Positions 1 through 7,434 of a stretch of 28,208 nucleotides of DNA are shown in pieces. Numbering within the stretch: the first letter of the stretch is position 1; each line of letters begins with the position of its first letter. The translations under genes were made by a program, and so were the position numbers. The notes beneath the pieces were generated by a model. It ran no database searches. It had not been told where the DNA came from and worked only from the letters and a program-made list of their open reading frames with translations. This DNA is from Nitrospinaceae bacterium UBA3496 (lineage in GTDB: Bacteria; UBA8248), in the NCBI GenBank assembly GCA_002377645.1, contig DFQF01000097.1:1-28208 (forward strand). Direction: 5' to 3'.

Positions 1-999
1 GCCAATATCTTCATTAAGAATTTTTAAAACTTCTCTTACATTGCCGAGTATTGGAATATCAGTAGAAATTCTTTTGCCAAGTTCTACAGGGTCTATATCA
101 ACATGGCATATTTTGGCTTGTTTGCAGAACCCAGAAGTTTTTCCAGTAACACGATCGTCAAAACGTCCTCCGAGATTTATCAGTAAATCACATTCTTCGA
201 GAGCGAAATTTGCATATGCAGTTCCATGCATTCCAGGCATTCCAAGAAAGAGACTATCTGTCCCAGGAAATCCACCAAGACCTAAAAGAGTATTTATGAC
301 TGGGATTCCAGAATTTCTCGCAAAATTAGTTAATTCATTTGATGCCTTAGCTTTAAGAATTCCTGCCCCAGCAAGAATGAGCGGCTTCTTTGATTTCTTT
401 AGAGCAGAAATAAGTTTTTCTATCTCTGTTAAGCTTTCTTTTGAAAGTTCTGCGAAAGAATCTTTCGCTTGTATATTTTCTGAATTTTTGTATGTGGTTT
501 TTTCTACTTGTATATCTTTAGGAAAATCTATTAAGACTGGCCCAGGTCTTCCAGTAGTAGCAATTTTAATCGCCTCTTTGGTAATTCTTTGAATATCATT
601 AACATTTTGAATTAACCAATTATATTTTGTTACAGGGATCGAACAACCGTAAGTATCTGCTTCTTGGAATGCATCAGTTCCAATCATGGGTGAAGCAACT
701 TGACCTGTAATTGCAATCATAGGAATAGAATCCATGTGAGCATTAGCAAGTCCAGTAATTAGATTTGTCGCACCAGGCCCAGAAGTTGTGATTACAGCTG
801 CAATTTTATTGCTAACTCTTGCATATCCATCAGCCATGTGAGCTGCCCCTTGTTCATGACGTGTGAGAATATGTGGGAATTCAGATTTCAGCAGTTCGTC
901 ATAAAAAGGCATGATTGCCCCGCCAGGAATACCAAAAGCTATATCAACACCGCCAGCTTTTAGTTCTTCTATCATTATTTGAGAACCATTTAATTCCAA
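1..999 (-). CDS. ilvB: Acetolactate synthase large subunit, second paralogue (3' part beyond left edge)
   Basis: Thiamine-diphosphate enzyme that condenses two pyruvates (or pyruvate and 2-oxobutyrate) at the first common step of branched-chain amino-acid synthesis. The reverse strand is open for 333 codons to the window edge, so the C-terminal half, including the ThDP-binding GDG...NN motif, is not visible. Visible are GIPGGAIMPFYD at 23-34, the catalytic glutamate E49 in RHEQGAAH, SGPGATN, the FQEAD segment and GRPGPVLID. The start is TTG at 999: TAGGAG at 1007-1012 gives a 7-nt spacer, and no better ATG precedes the conserved N-terminus. It begins 10 nt after the stop of the upstream ilvB-like gene, so the two should be co-transcribed. 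The sequence differs clearly from its neighbour while sharing the family motifs, so this is an old paralogue and not a recent copy. A small regulatory subunit may follow off the edge. Confidence 0.93.
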   Translation of the reverse strand, partial: MELNGSQIMIEELKAGGVDIAFGIPGGAIMPFYDELLKSEFPHILTRHEQGAAHMADGYARVSNKIAAVITTSGPGATNLITGLANAHMDSIPMIAITGQVASPMIGTDAFQEADTYGCSIPVTKYNWLIQNVNDIQRITKEAIKIATTGRPGPVLIDFPKDIQVEKTTYKNSENIQAKDSFAELSKESLTEIEKLISALKKSKKPLILAGAGILKAKASNELTNFARNSGIPVINTLLGLGGFPGTDSLFLGMPGMHGTAYANFALEECDLLINLGGRFDDRVTGKTSGFCKQAKICHVDIDPVELGKRISTDIPILGNVREVLKILNEDIG

Positions 1000-1009
1000 T
1001 CTACATCTC

Positions 1010-2767
1010 CTAATTGTCTGGAAGTGCGCTTAATTTTGCGCTGAATTTTTCTTTTCTAGAGTCATAAACGATCATGTCTTTTGTGCTACCCCCAGCAGGA
1101 ATCATAGGAAATACCAATTCATCCGGATCTACATTGACATCAAGTATGAACGGTCCTGGTGTAGTTACCATTTTCTTAATTGCCGGACGAAGTTCAGTTG
1201 TTTTTGAAATTGAAAGACCTTTTGCGCCGTACGCTTCTGCAAGTTTTACATAATTTGGCGAACAGTCTAATTCTACTTCACTGAATCTTCTGTCCATAAA
1301 TAGGTCTTGCCATTGCCTGACCATACCTAAATTTGCATTGTTTAAAATAAAAATTTTAACGTTAATTTTGTATTGTACCGCTGTTGCTAATTCTTGAGAA
1401 ACCATTTGAAAACTTCCATCACCAGCAATATCGATTGCTATTTTGTCGGGTCTAGCTAGTGCAGCACCAATAGCGGCAGGAAAACCGAAACCCATAGTAC
1501 CTAAACCACCAGATGATATAAATTGCCTAGGAAAAGTACAGTTATAAAACTGAGCAGCCCACATCTGATGTTGACCGACCTCAGTTGTGATAATTGCTTT
1601 GTCTCCAACTTCATCACTAAGCGTGACAATAGCCTCCTGAGGTTTAATAGGCTTTCCCTTCTCAGAGTTGAAATTAAGAGGGTATTTTTTCATTAAGTTT
1701 TGGGTTTTTTTGATCCACAGTGGTCTAGTTTGCGATTTGACCGATTTATTTATTTCAGAAAGTATTGATTTTGCATCTCCTACTACTGGTATATCAGCAT
1801 GTTTGTTTTTACCAATAGCAGTTGGATCTATATCTATGTGGACAATTTTCGCATTTTTAGCAAATTCAGAGATTTTTCCAGTTACTCTGTCGTCAAATCT
1901 TGCACCAACTGCTATTAAAAGATCGCATTCTGCAACTGAATAATTGGCATAGGCAGTTCCATGCATTCCCAACATACCTAAAGAAAGTTTGTGGTTATTA
2001 GGAAAAGCTCCTGCACCCATTAAGGTCCATGTGACTGGTATATCTGCTTTTTTCGCTAGTGACAACAATTCTTTATGTGCGTTTGAGTGTATAGCTCCTC
2101 CTCCAACGTATAATAAAGGTTGTTTGGAATTTTTGATTGCCTCTGAAACTCTTTTTATTTGTCGTGGATGTCCTTGTGTAGTTGGTTTGTACCCTCTAAT
2201 GATTATTTTTGGATTAATTGTTTCTTTTGCACTTCCTAAGATGACATCTTTAGGGATATCTATTAGTACAGGACCAGGTCGGCCGGTTCGTGAAATATGG
2301 AATGCTTCCTGAAAAATCTTTGACAAGTCCTTTGTACTTTTAATCAAGTAACTATGTTTAGTTACAGTGCGAGTCATTCCTATAATGTCTGCTTCTTGAA
2401 AAGCGTCATTTCCAACCATCGATGTTGCCACCTGTCCAGTGATGCAAACTAGTGGGATCGAATCCATATAGGCGTCAGCTATTCCAGTAACCAAATTTGT
2501 TGCGCCAGGTCCTGAAGTAGTAAGACATACTCCAACTCTTCCGCTTGCTCTTGCGTATCCCTCTGCCATATGCGCAGCACATTGCTCATGTCTAGTGAGA
2601 ATATGAGTTATATTTTTTCTCTTTAAGAAGAGATCTAAAACAGTCAGTAAAACGGCTCCAGGGTGACCAAAAATGAACTCTACCTTCTCTCTAGCTAAAC
2701 TCCTATAAATAAGCTCAGCACCAGATAACTCAGTTTCATTGATTTGATTCACCTTTTTAGCGGTCAT
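1010..2767 (-). CDS. ilvB: Acetolactate synthase large subunit, first paralogue
   Basis: Full-length acetolactate synthase catalytic subunit (585 aa, normal for the family), for Ile/Val/Leu synthesis in the cytoplasm. N-terminal ThDP pyrimidine-binding domain (about 15-185) with catalytic E61 in RHEQCAAH, SGPGATN at 85-91, FQEAD and GRPGPVLIDIPKD at 162-174; central domain (about 205-340) with GARFDDRVTG at 288-297; C-terminal pyrophosphate-binding domain with GDGSF at 449-453 and NN at 476-477. The stretch before the catalytic Glu reads GHPGAVLLTVLD (34-45), where the usual form is GYPGGA.LP.YD, so one glycine and the Pro/Tyr positions differ. The ATG at 2767 follows AGAGGATTGAT. It heads an operon with the second ilvB-like gene; a candidate promoter lies at 2838-2867. 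No IlvN/IlvH small subunit is visible. Other ThDP carboligases of the same fold are possible but less likely. Confidence 0.93.
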   Translation of the reverse strand: MTAKKVNQINETELSGAELIYRSLAREKVEFIFGHPGAVLLTVLDLFLKRKNITHILTRHEQCAAHMAEGYARASGRVGVCLTTSGPGATNLVTGIADAYMDSIPLVCITGQVATSMVGNDAFQEADIIGMTRTVTKHSYLIKSTKDLSKIFQEAFHISRTGRPGPVLIDIPKDVILGSAKETINPKIIIRGYKPTTQGHPRQIKRVSEAIKNSKQPLLYVGGGAIHSNAHKELLSLAKKADIPVTWTLMGAGAFPNNHKLSLGMLGMHGTAYANYSVAECDLLIAVGARFDDRVTGKISEFAKNAKIVHIDIDPTAIGKNKHADIPVVGDAKSILSEINKSVKSQTRPLWIKKTQNLMKKYPLNFNSEKGKPIKPQEAIVTLSDEVGDKAIITTEVGQHQMWAAQFYNCTFPRQFISSGGLGTMGFGFPAAIGAALARPDKIAIDIAGDGSFQMVSQELATAVQYKINVKIFILNNANLGMVRQWQDLFMDRRFSEVELDCSPNYVKLAEAYGAKGLSISKTTELRPAIKKMVTTPGPFILDVNVDPDELVFPMIPAGGSTKDMIVYDSRKEKFSAKLSALPDN

Positions 2768-2837
2768 ATCAATCCTCTTATAAAAAAACTATCTTATTAC
2801 GAGATTAAATTCTAAAGTTACAAATAACTTCAGCCGG

Positions 2838-2867
2838 ATTTTACTCTTCTATAGTAAAATAGGTCAA
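2838..2867 (-). promoter_or_regulatory. Candidate sigma-70-type promoter of the ilvB pair
   Basis: Reading the minus strand: TTGACC (5/6 to the -35 consensus) at 2862-2867, an 18-nt spacer, and TAAAAT (5/6 to the -10 consensus) at 2838-2843. A leader of about 60 nt would precede the ATG at 2767. The leader holds a short AGTTA/TAACT inverted repeat but no branched-chain-rich leader peptide or T-box-like structure that I can see. Confidence 0.5.
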
Positions 2868-2917
2868 GCTACTAGGGAGGTAATGTGAATTAGTGTAAGT
2901 ACTTGAATTATAAGGAT

Positions 2918-3133
2918 TTAGTTACTTTCTTCATTCATTTTTTCAATTTGAGTTTTAATTGCTAGCTTTTTTTTCTTTAACTCTTTGATTTTTTGCTCTT
3001 CATCGGCAGTTAAAAATCTTTGTTTTTCCAAAACGGAAAGCTCACTTTCCAACTGAAGATGAGTAGTTTGGAGGGTTAAAACATTATTCTCTTCATTATT
3101 TATTTCTTCATCATTAACGGTTTGATTTGTCAT
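2918..3133 (-). CDS. Small DUF465 / YdcH-like coiled-coil protein
   Basis: A 71-aa charged, soluble protein with no membrane segment or signal peptide. The first third is Asn/Glu-rich; residues about 22-68 form a predicted helical hairpin with the pattern LE..RFLTADEE..I..LKKKKLAIK.QIEKM, matching the DUF465 (YdcH) family hallmark of an acidic turn followed by LK+.KL.LKD.I. The family has no settled biochemical role. The ATG at 3133 has a good ribosome-binding site (AGGAG, five bases before it), and its own promoter candidate lies at 3195-3222, so it looks like a real, separately started gene. It lies upstream of the ilvB pair on the same strand, 150 nt away. Confidence 0.68.
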   Translation of the reverse strand: MTNQTVNDEEINNEENNVLTLQTTHLQLESELSVLEKQRFLTADEEQKIKELKKKKLAIKTQIEKMNEESN

Positions 3134-3194
3134 TTTTCTCCTAGTGATTGTGATGTTTGAAAGTAAAGATTGAAAATTTAAATATATGAATTGA

Positions 3195-3222
3195 ATTCTA
3201 ACGATTACTATTTTTTCGTCAA
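3195..3222 (-). promoter_or_regulatory. Candidate promoter of the DUF465-like gene
   Basis: On the minus strand TTGACG (3217-3222) and TAGAAT (3195-3200) are separated by 16 nt; each box matches its sigma-70 consensus at five of six positions. It sits about 60 nt upstream of the ATG at 3133. Confidence 0.5.
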
Positions 3223-3242
3223 GTGTCTTTAGCGATTGTAAG

Positions 3243-3971
3243 TCATCCTAATTTTACATCTCGGCAATAAGTTGGCAACAAATTTTTATTTTCTTGTAAT
3301 TTGCCTTTTTTAATTTTATCTAGTGTAGATAGAGCAACAGAGAGTGAAGACGTATTTATTGGAAGAAATAAGATATTCTCATGTTTCATTTTAAGAAGAC
3401 TTATTTTTTCTTCGTTAATAGAAGAATAAATTAAAATTGTATTTTGTTCGTCTTCAATTGCAAATTCATTAAAGTCAATCAATTTGTCATCTGTATTTCT
3501 TTTGTAATAAAAACCATCTTTATTTTCTTCTCTAAATAATTCAAATTTAGCGAAGAAAATATTCTCTTTATCCGCACCTCTTATGCAAATTAATGATTCG
3601 GTAGTAAGTCTAGAATTCTCCAGATGATTTTTTATAGCATCTTTTACAAGAATTTCTAAAGATGAAAATCCTAAAATAGGACAATCTAAACTTAGAGCAA
3701 TACCTTTGGCAGTAGAGATTCCAATTCGCAGACTCATATAAGAACCAGGTCCAGTAGAAAATCCAATAGCACATAAGTTTTCTGTGTTTAATTTTAATTT
3801 TTCTATTTTTTCTTGGACTAGAGGCAATAAAGTTCTGGAAATCTTTTGATTCTTGTCTAGTTCTTCCGTAATTGAGGATTTGTCATTACAATTTAAAAAT
3901 GTGATCTGTCCTGGAGTTATTGATACGTCAAAACTCAATATCCATTTATCTTTAAGATTTAATTTAGACAT
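3243..3971 (-). CDS. tsaB: tRNA t6A synthesis protein TsaB
   Basis: TsaB is the scaffold partner of TsaD (with TsaE) in making N6-threonylcarbamoyladenosine at position 37 of ANN-decoding tRNAs. The 242-aa protein shows the ASKHA-fold N-terminus (ILSFDVSITPGQITFLN, 11-27) and the family signature GPGSYMSLRIGISTAKG at 74-90, where most homologues have GPGSFTGLRIG...AKG, followed by the PILGFSSLEIL segment. It lacks the metal-binding histidines of the paralogue TsaD, which separates the two. The C-terminal half is diverged, as is usual in TsaB. The start is ATG at 3971 with only a weak GAG upstream. It lies between a DUF465-like gene and the atp cluster; the hairpin at 4011-4044 separates it from atpE. 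Confidence 0.85.
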   Translation of the reverse strand: MSKLNLKDKWILSFDVSITPGQITFLNCNDKSSITEELDKNQKISRTLLPLVQEKIEKLKLNTENLCAIGFSTGPGSYMSLRIGISTAKGIALSLDCPILGFSSLEILVKDAIKNHLENSRLTTESLICIRGADKENIFFAKFELFREENKDGFYYKRNTDDKLIDFNEFAIEDEQNTILIYSSINEEKISLLKMKHENILFLPINTSSLSVALSTLDKIKKGKLQENKNLLPTYCRDVKLG

Positions 3972-4010
3972 CTCTGGATTTTTTTCGAGACGATAAAAAG
4001 GATGTGAAAC

Positions 4011-4044
4011 TTAGCAGGAAAGAGAAACTTCTCCTTCCTGCTAA
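4011..4044 (-). terminator. Strong hairpin after atpE (terminator or mRNA-stabilising stem)
   Basis: TTAGCAGGAAAGAGAA (4011-4026) pairs with TTCTCCTTCCTGCTAA (4029-4044): a stem of up to 16 bp with a single mismatched position and a very short loop. It begins 8 nt beyond the atpE stop. On the minus strand the stem is followed by only a weak T tract (GTTTC, then CCTTTTT about 10 nt on), so termination may be partial; it could also protect the 3' end of the abundant c-subunit message. Confidence 0.65.
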
Positions 4045-4052
4045 AATAAAAT

Positions 4053-4373
4053 TTAACCCAGAATGATAATTAAACAAATAACGAATGTGTAAATTACCAG
4101 TGACTCAATAAGTGCAAGACCAATAATCATGGATACTCTTAGGTCTGCACCTGCTCCTGGATTCCTAGCTGTTCCACTTAAAGCACTAGTGATACTCCAT
4201 CCCTGGGAAATAGCACCAGCTGCTGCTGCGATTGCAAGTGCAAATGAGGAAGAGATTATTCTCCATTGCAATACTTCTGAATCTGCCGCAGTTGCTGCAA
4301 AAGCTTCTGTGGCCATAGCGAAGAATGATGCGAAAACTGCATAGAAAATTGCCAACCGTTTCATTACTTTCAT
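4053..4373 (-). CDS. atpE: ATP synthase F0 subunit c
   Basis: Proteolipid that forms the rotating c-ring. The 106-aa product has an N-terminal signal-peptide-like extension (1-27, ending AFA/ATAAD) before the two-helix hairpin: helix 1 about 37-60, the polar loop with ARNP at 69-72, and helix 2 about 79-105 carrying the ion-binding carboxylate E90. Around the site are Q57 in helix 1 and S91 and Y95 in helix 2, ligands found in Na+-type rings, although the proline of the classical Na+ motif (four residues before Q57) is a glycine here. The start is ATG at 4373 with AAGGAG upstream. It is the last gene of the atpZ-I-B-E group, 38 nt after atpB. Confidence 0.95.
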   Translation of the reverse strand: MKVMKRLAIFYAVFASFFAMATEAFAATAADSEVLQWRIISSSFALAIAAAAGAISQGWSITSALSGTARNPGAGADLRVSMIIGLALIESLVIYTFVICLIIILG

Positions 4374-4411
4374 CTCCTTGTAGTAATAAAAAAAACGAAA
4401 TTAAGCCTTAA

Positions 4412-5134
4412 TTAAACTGGATGAGTTTCTAACTCTCCATGGTGTTCGTCGTCGTGATCATGTCCTTCTAATGAACCTGCTATATATATCATTGTTAATA
4501 GAACAAAAACAAAAGTTTGTATAAAACTACCAAAAATAATAAACATCTGCATAGCCCAAGGAATAGGCAAAAGCACTTGGAAACAAAGAAGCATTAAAAC
4601 ACCAAGAACGAGTTCTTCTCCTGTAATATTACCAAAAAGTCTAAGAGTCAGAGACAGTGGGCGAGCAAAATGAGAAATAATCTCTATAGGTACCATTAGT
4701 GGCGCAAGCCACATAATAGGACCAGTGAAATGTTTTAAATAAGCCCAACCACTTTTTTGAAATCCTACATAATGAGTTGCGAGAAATACGGTAAGCGCGC
4801 AACCTAAGTTTGTGTTAATATTGCTGGTTGGAGCCATAAAGCCAGGTAGAATTCCAATTAGATTAGATAAGAAAATATATATTCCTAAAGCAAGAACTAA
4901 TGGAAAATATTTTTTTCCTTCTTCGCCAAGTGGTCCTTCCATAAAACTAAAAACAGCATCAAAGAGTGTTTCTATAACATTTTGTTTTCCTACAGGAATT
5001 ACTTGAAGGACTCTAGTTGTAAGAAAGGAAACTAATAATACTACTACCATTACTGTCCATGTGTATGTGACATTTGGGAAATCAGCAAGAGCAGGGAAGA
5101 AGTCTATGTATAAAAAAGGATGAAATTTTTCCAT
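4412..5134 (-). CDS. atpB: ATP synthase F0 subunit a
   Basis: Stator subunit that forms the two half-channels next to the c-ring. The 240-aa protein has five to six hydrophobic helices and the conserved segment RPLSLTLRLFGNITGEE at 158-174; R165 is the essential arginine. A second family block, with the polar glutamine Q206, lies in the last helix (FGSFIQTFVFVLLTMIYIAGSLEG, 201-224). The C-terminus is a short His/Asp/Glu-rich tail (EGHDHDDEHHGELE, 223-236), plausible as a disordered or metal-binding end. The ATG at 5134 follows AGAAAGG. It lies 6 nt downstream of atpI and 38 nt upstream of atpE. The F1 and b/delta genes are not in the window, so the atp genes are split. Confidence 0.95.
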   Translation of the reverse strand: MEKFHPFLYIDFFPALADFPNVTYTWTVMVVVLLVSFLTTRVLQVIPVGKQNVIETLFDAVFSFMEGPLGEEGKKYFPLVLALGIYIFLSNLIGILPGFMAPTSNINTNLGCALTVFLATHYVGFQKSGWAYLKHFTGPIMWLAPLMVPIEIISHFARPLSLTLRLFGNITGEELVLGVLMLLCFQVLLPIPWAMQMFIIFGSFIQTFVFVLLTMIYIAGSLEGHDHDDEHHGELETHPV

Positions 5135-5140
5135 TATTAA

Positions 5141-5548
5141 TTAAGCCTTTCTGAAATTTCTAGATTTAAATGTTTCCGTAATTCCGAAGATAAAAAATGA
5201 AACGATTGGTATAGATAATCCTGAAACAATAAAAATAACTGAAAGTTCAATGAAACTCACTCCAATCCATATGCAAGTAAGAAGAGTGAGAAATCTTAAA
5301 GTGTAGAGAAAATGTATGGTTATTTTTTTTTGATTTGCCTTATTCCCAGTTAAACGTAAAAAATATATATCCATACATTTTAGATTTAATAATGATAGAA
5401 GACCAAAAACGAAAACAGCAACAAAGTCTTTTAAAGTGAAAAGAAAAAGTGTCATCAATGAAATTAAAGACAAGAGGATGATACAAAAAAATGAAATTTT
5501 TTGTACGGTTTGCTTTGAATCTGAATTTGATTCAGTTAATTCAGTCAA
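5141..5548 (-). CDS. atpI: AtpI-type ATP synthase assembly protein
   Basis: AtpI proteins help assemble the c-ring and support F0 function, but are not needed for catalysis. The 135-aa product has a short polar N-terminus (1-17) and four hydrophobic segments (about 19-40, 42-61, 82-100, 103-126), the usual size and topology of the ATP synthase I family; primary sequence is poorly conserved in this family, so the call leans on position. The start is TTG at 5548, abutting the TAA of the preceding atpZ gene (TAATTG) with AGGAG ten bases before it, which implies translational coupling. It is followed 6 nt later by atpB. Nearly every atp cluster of this type has this order. Confidence 0.75.
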   Translation of the reverse strand: MTELTESNSDSKQTVQKISFFCIILLSLISLMTLFLFTLKDFVAVFVFGLLSLLNLKCMDIYFLRLTGNKANQKKITIHFLYTLRFLTLLTCIWIGVSFIELSVIFIVSGLSIPIVSFFIFGITETFKSRNFRKA

Positions 5549-5737
5549 TTATTTTCCACTCCTAAGTATTTCCCGAAAAGCAGATACAAAACCTAATACT
5601 AGACCCACAACCATAATCCAAGGGTAGGTTGAAAATAAGTAATCCAAGCCATAACCCATAGCCCCTCCTACTAGAGGAGCAGTAACAAAATTCCAGCCCA
5701 AGGAAGCAGCTCTTAATTGTTTGAAGCTACTTTTCAA
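5549..5737 (-). CDS. atpZ: AtpZ-like ATP synthase accessory protein
   Basis: Small two-helix membrane protein of the AtpZ family, usually first in atp operons; AtpZ with AtpI has been linked to cation transport and F0 assembly. The recognisable part is LGWNFVTAPLVGGAMGYGLD followed by the family turn TYPWIMVVG and a second helix ending FREILR. The frame is open back to a TTG at 5860 (103 aa), but the extra 41 residues do not resemble the family, there is no ribosome-binding site there, and a promoter-like TTGACA lies at 5849-5854 inside that extension. I therefore prefer the TTG at 5737 (62 aa), preceded by AAAGAG. The start is uncertain, the frame is not. It directly abuts atpI. Confidence 0.75.
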   Translation of the reverse strand: MKSSFKQLRAASLGWNFVTAPLVGGAMGYGLDYLFSTYPWIMVVGLVLGFVSAFREILRSGK

Positions 5738-5825
5738 TTTATTCTCTTTAAACTGATCTGATAGGGCTAAATTTAAAAAAACTACTGAAAAAGGGCGAAA
5801 TTCTAAAATTACTCTAACGATGGAA

Positions 5826-5854
5826 AAACTAACAATACGATTGTTAAGTGTCAA
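5826..5854 (-). promoter_or_regulatory. Candidate promoter of the atpZ-I-B-E cluster
   Basis: On the minus strand a perfect -35 box TTGACA (5849-5854) is followed after 17 nt by TAGTTT (5826-5831), a weak -10 match (three of six). If real, transcription starts inside the long version of the atpZ frame, which supports the shorter atpZ start. Confidence 0.35.
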
Positions 5855-5927
5855 GACCAAAAGTTGAATAAAAATTATGTCTCTTTCGGATTGAATTTGT
5901 TAATAATTAAGTGCAAGATTCATCCTG

Positions 5928-5955
5928 TTTACATTATTCTAAAAATTAATGTAAT
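5928..5955 (+). promoter_or_regulatory. Candidate promoter of the argH-lptM-lysA-dap operon
   Basis: TTTACA (5928-5933, five of six to the -35 consensus), a 16-nt spacer, and TGTAAT (5950-5955, five of six to the -10 consensus), about 58 nt before the argH ATG at 6013. It lies in the region shared with the divergent atp cluster. Confidence 0.45.
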
Positions 5956-6012
5956 TTTTTATTGTTTTTGTTCTGTTTTTTCTAATCTATTCAGTTTTAT
6001 AGGATTTTGTGC

Positions 6013-7434
6013 ATGAAAAAAAATAAACATGCAGGCTCGGCTAAGAAAAATGTTAGAAAACCTTGGGGAGGTAGATTTTCTAGTTCAGTTAATTCCTTTG
6101 TTGAGGGTTTTACGGAAAGTGTGTCCTTTGACCATAGGTTAGCGGAGTTTGATATAGAAGGTTCTATCGCACATGCAGAGATGTTGGGAGAAAAAAAGAT
6201 TATTTCTCTAAATGACTCTAAAAAAATTGTTAAAGGATTAAGTTCAATTTTGTTGGACATTGTGTCGGATAAATTTTTCTTTGATCCTAGACTTGAAGAT
6301 GTTCATATGAATATTGAGGCCGAACTTATTAATAGAATTGGTCCAGTAGGGGGAAAACTGCACACGGCTAGGAGTAGAAATGATCAGGTTGCTACATCTT
6401 TAAGGTTATGGCTAAGAAAGCAGATTGATGAGATTCTTGGTGTTATAATGGAAATGCGTGTTTGTCTTTTGTCACAAGCTGAAAAAAATATTGAAGTTTT
6501 GATTCCTGGATATACGCATTTGCAAAGAGCGCAACCTGTTTTTCTGTCTCATCATTTGATGGCATATACACAAATGTTCAGTAGGGATTATGAGAGATTT
6601 TGTGAGGTGAGGAAGAGAGTAAATATCCTTCCTCTGGGTTCTGGAGCATTAGCTGGAACTAGTCATCCTATAGATAGAGAGTTAGTTTCTAAAAAATTAA
6701 ATTTTGATTCTGTTTCTCTAAATAGTATAGATGCAGTGAGTGATCGTGATTTTGTGATTGATTTCGCTTCAGCTGCATCGATTGCAATGATGCATCTTAG
6801 TCGTTTAGGAGAAGAGATTGTAATTTGGGCTAGTGAAGAATTTAATTTTATTAACTTGCCTGATGCTTTTGCTACTGGCAGTTCTTTGATGCCTCAAAAG
6901 AAGAATCCGGACGTTGCTGAACTCGTAAGAGGAAAAAGTGCAAGAACATACGGAAACCTTGTTTCTTTGTTAACAATGATGAAAGGTCTGCCACTCGCAT
7001 ATAATAGAGATATGCAAGAGGATAAAGAGCAAATCTTTGATGCTTCAGATACTTTGCATTCTTCTTTGACCGTAATGTATTTATTACTAGAATCGTTGAC
7101 CTTTAACAAAGAAAGAATGTCAAATGCAGTAAATGAGAGTTATATGACTGCTACTGATATTGCAGATGCAATGGTTAGGAGAGGAATTCCTTTTAGAGAG
7201 GCTCATGAATCAGCCGGTAAGATTGTTTTGTATGCCATAGAAAATGAAATTCCGTTTGATGAATTATTGCTTGAAGATTTGAAAGATTTTGTGCCCCACA
7301 TGAGAAGTTCGGATTTGAAAGAGGCCTCTGTCGAGAGATCCATTGCACATAGAAATAGCAAAGGAGGTTCTTCTTTGGGAAGTGTGAAGAGGCAAATAAG
7401 AATAGAAAAGAAAAAACTTGGAGGCATTCTTTGA
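6013..7434 (+). CDS. argH: Argininosuccinate lyase
   Basis: Last step of arginine synthesis: argininosuccinate -> arginine + fumarate. The 473-aa protein is of normal length for this aspartase/fumarase-superfamily enzyme. It shows WGGRF near the N-terminus, HTARSRND (117-124), GYTHLQRAQP (166-175) and the superfamily signature GSSLMPQKKNPD (289-300) with the catalytic serine at about 290. I choose ATG at 6013 over the in-frame TTG at 6007 because AGGA at 6001-6004 is 8 nt from the ATG but only 2 nt from the TTG. It opens the plus-strand operon, and its stop overlaps the next start (TTGA, 7431-7434). Confidence 0.97.
   Translation: MKKNKHAGSAKKNVRKPWGGRFSSSVNSFVEGFTESVSFDHRLAEFDIEGSIAHAEMLGEKKIISLNDSKKIVKGLSSILLDIVSDKFFFDPRLEDVHMNIEAELINRIGPVGGKLHTARSRNDQVATSLRLWLRKQIDEILGVIMEMRVCLLSQAEKNIEVLIPGYTHLQRAQPVFLSHHLMAYTQMFSRDYERFCEVRKRVNILPLGSGALAGTSHPIDRELVSKKLNFDSVSLNSIDAVSDRDFVIDFASAASIAMMHLSRLGEEIVIWASEEFNFINLPDAFATGSSLMPQKKNPDVAELVRGKSARTYGNLVSLLTMMKGLPLAYNRDMQEDKEQIFDASDTLHSSLTVMYLLLESLTFNKERMSNAVNESYMTATDIADAMVRRGIPFREAHESAGKIVLYAIENEIPFDELLLEDLKDFVPHMRSSDLKEASVERSIAHRNSKGGSSLGSVKRQIRIEKKKLGGIL

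Noticed and set aside
41..592. Plus-strand 183-aa open frame at the left edge
   Set aside because: It is the reverse shadow of the second acetolactate synthase gene, whose frame shows all family motifs; the plus-strand product has no recognisable pattern.
2768..2837. Attenuator or T-box in the ilvB leader
   Set aside because: There is only a 5-bp AGTTA/TAACT stem, no Leu/Val/Ile-rich leader peptide, no T-box-like sequence and no terminator.
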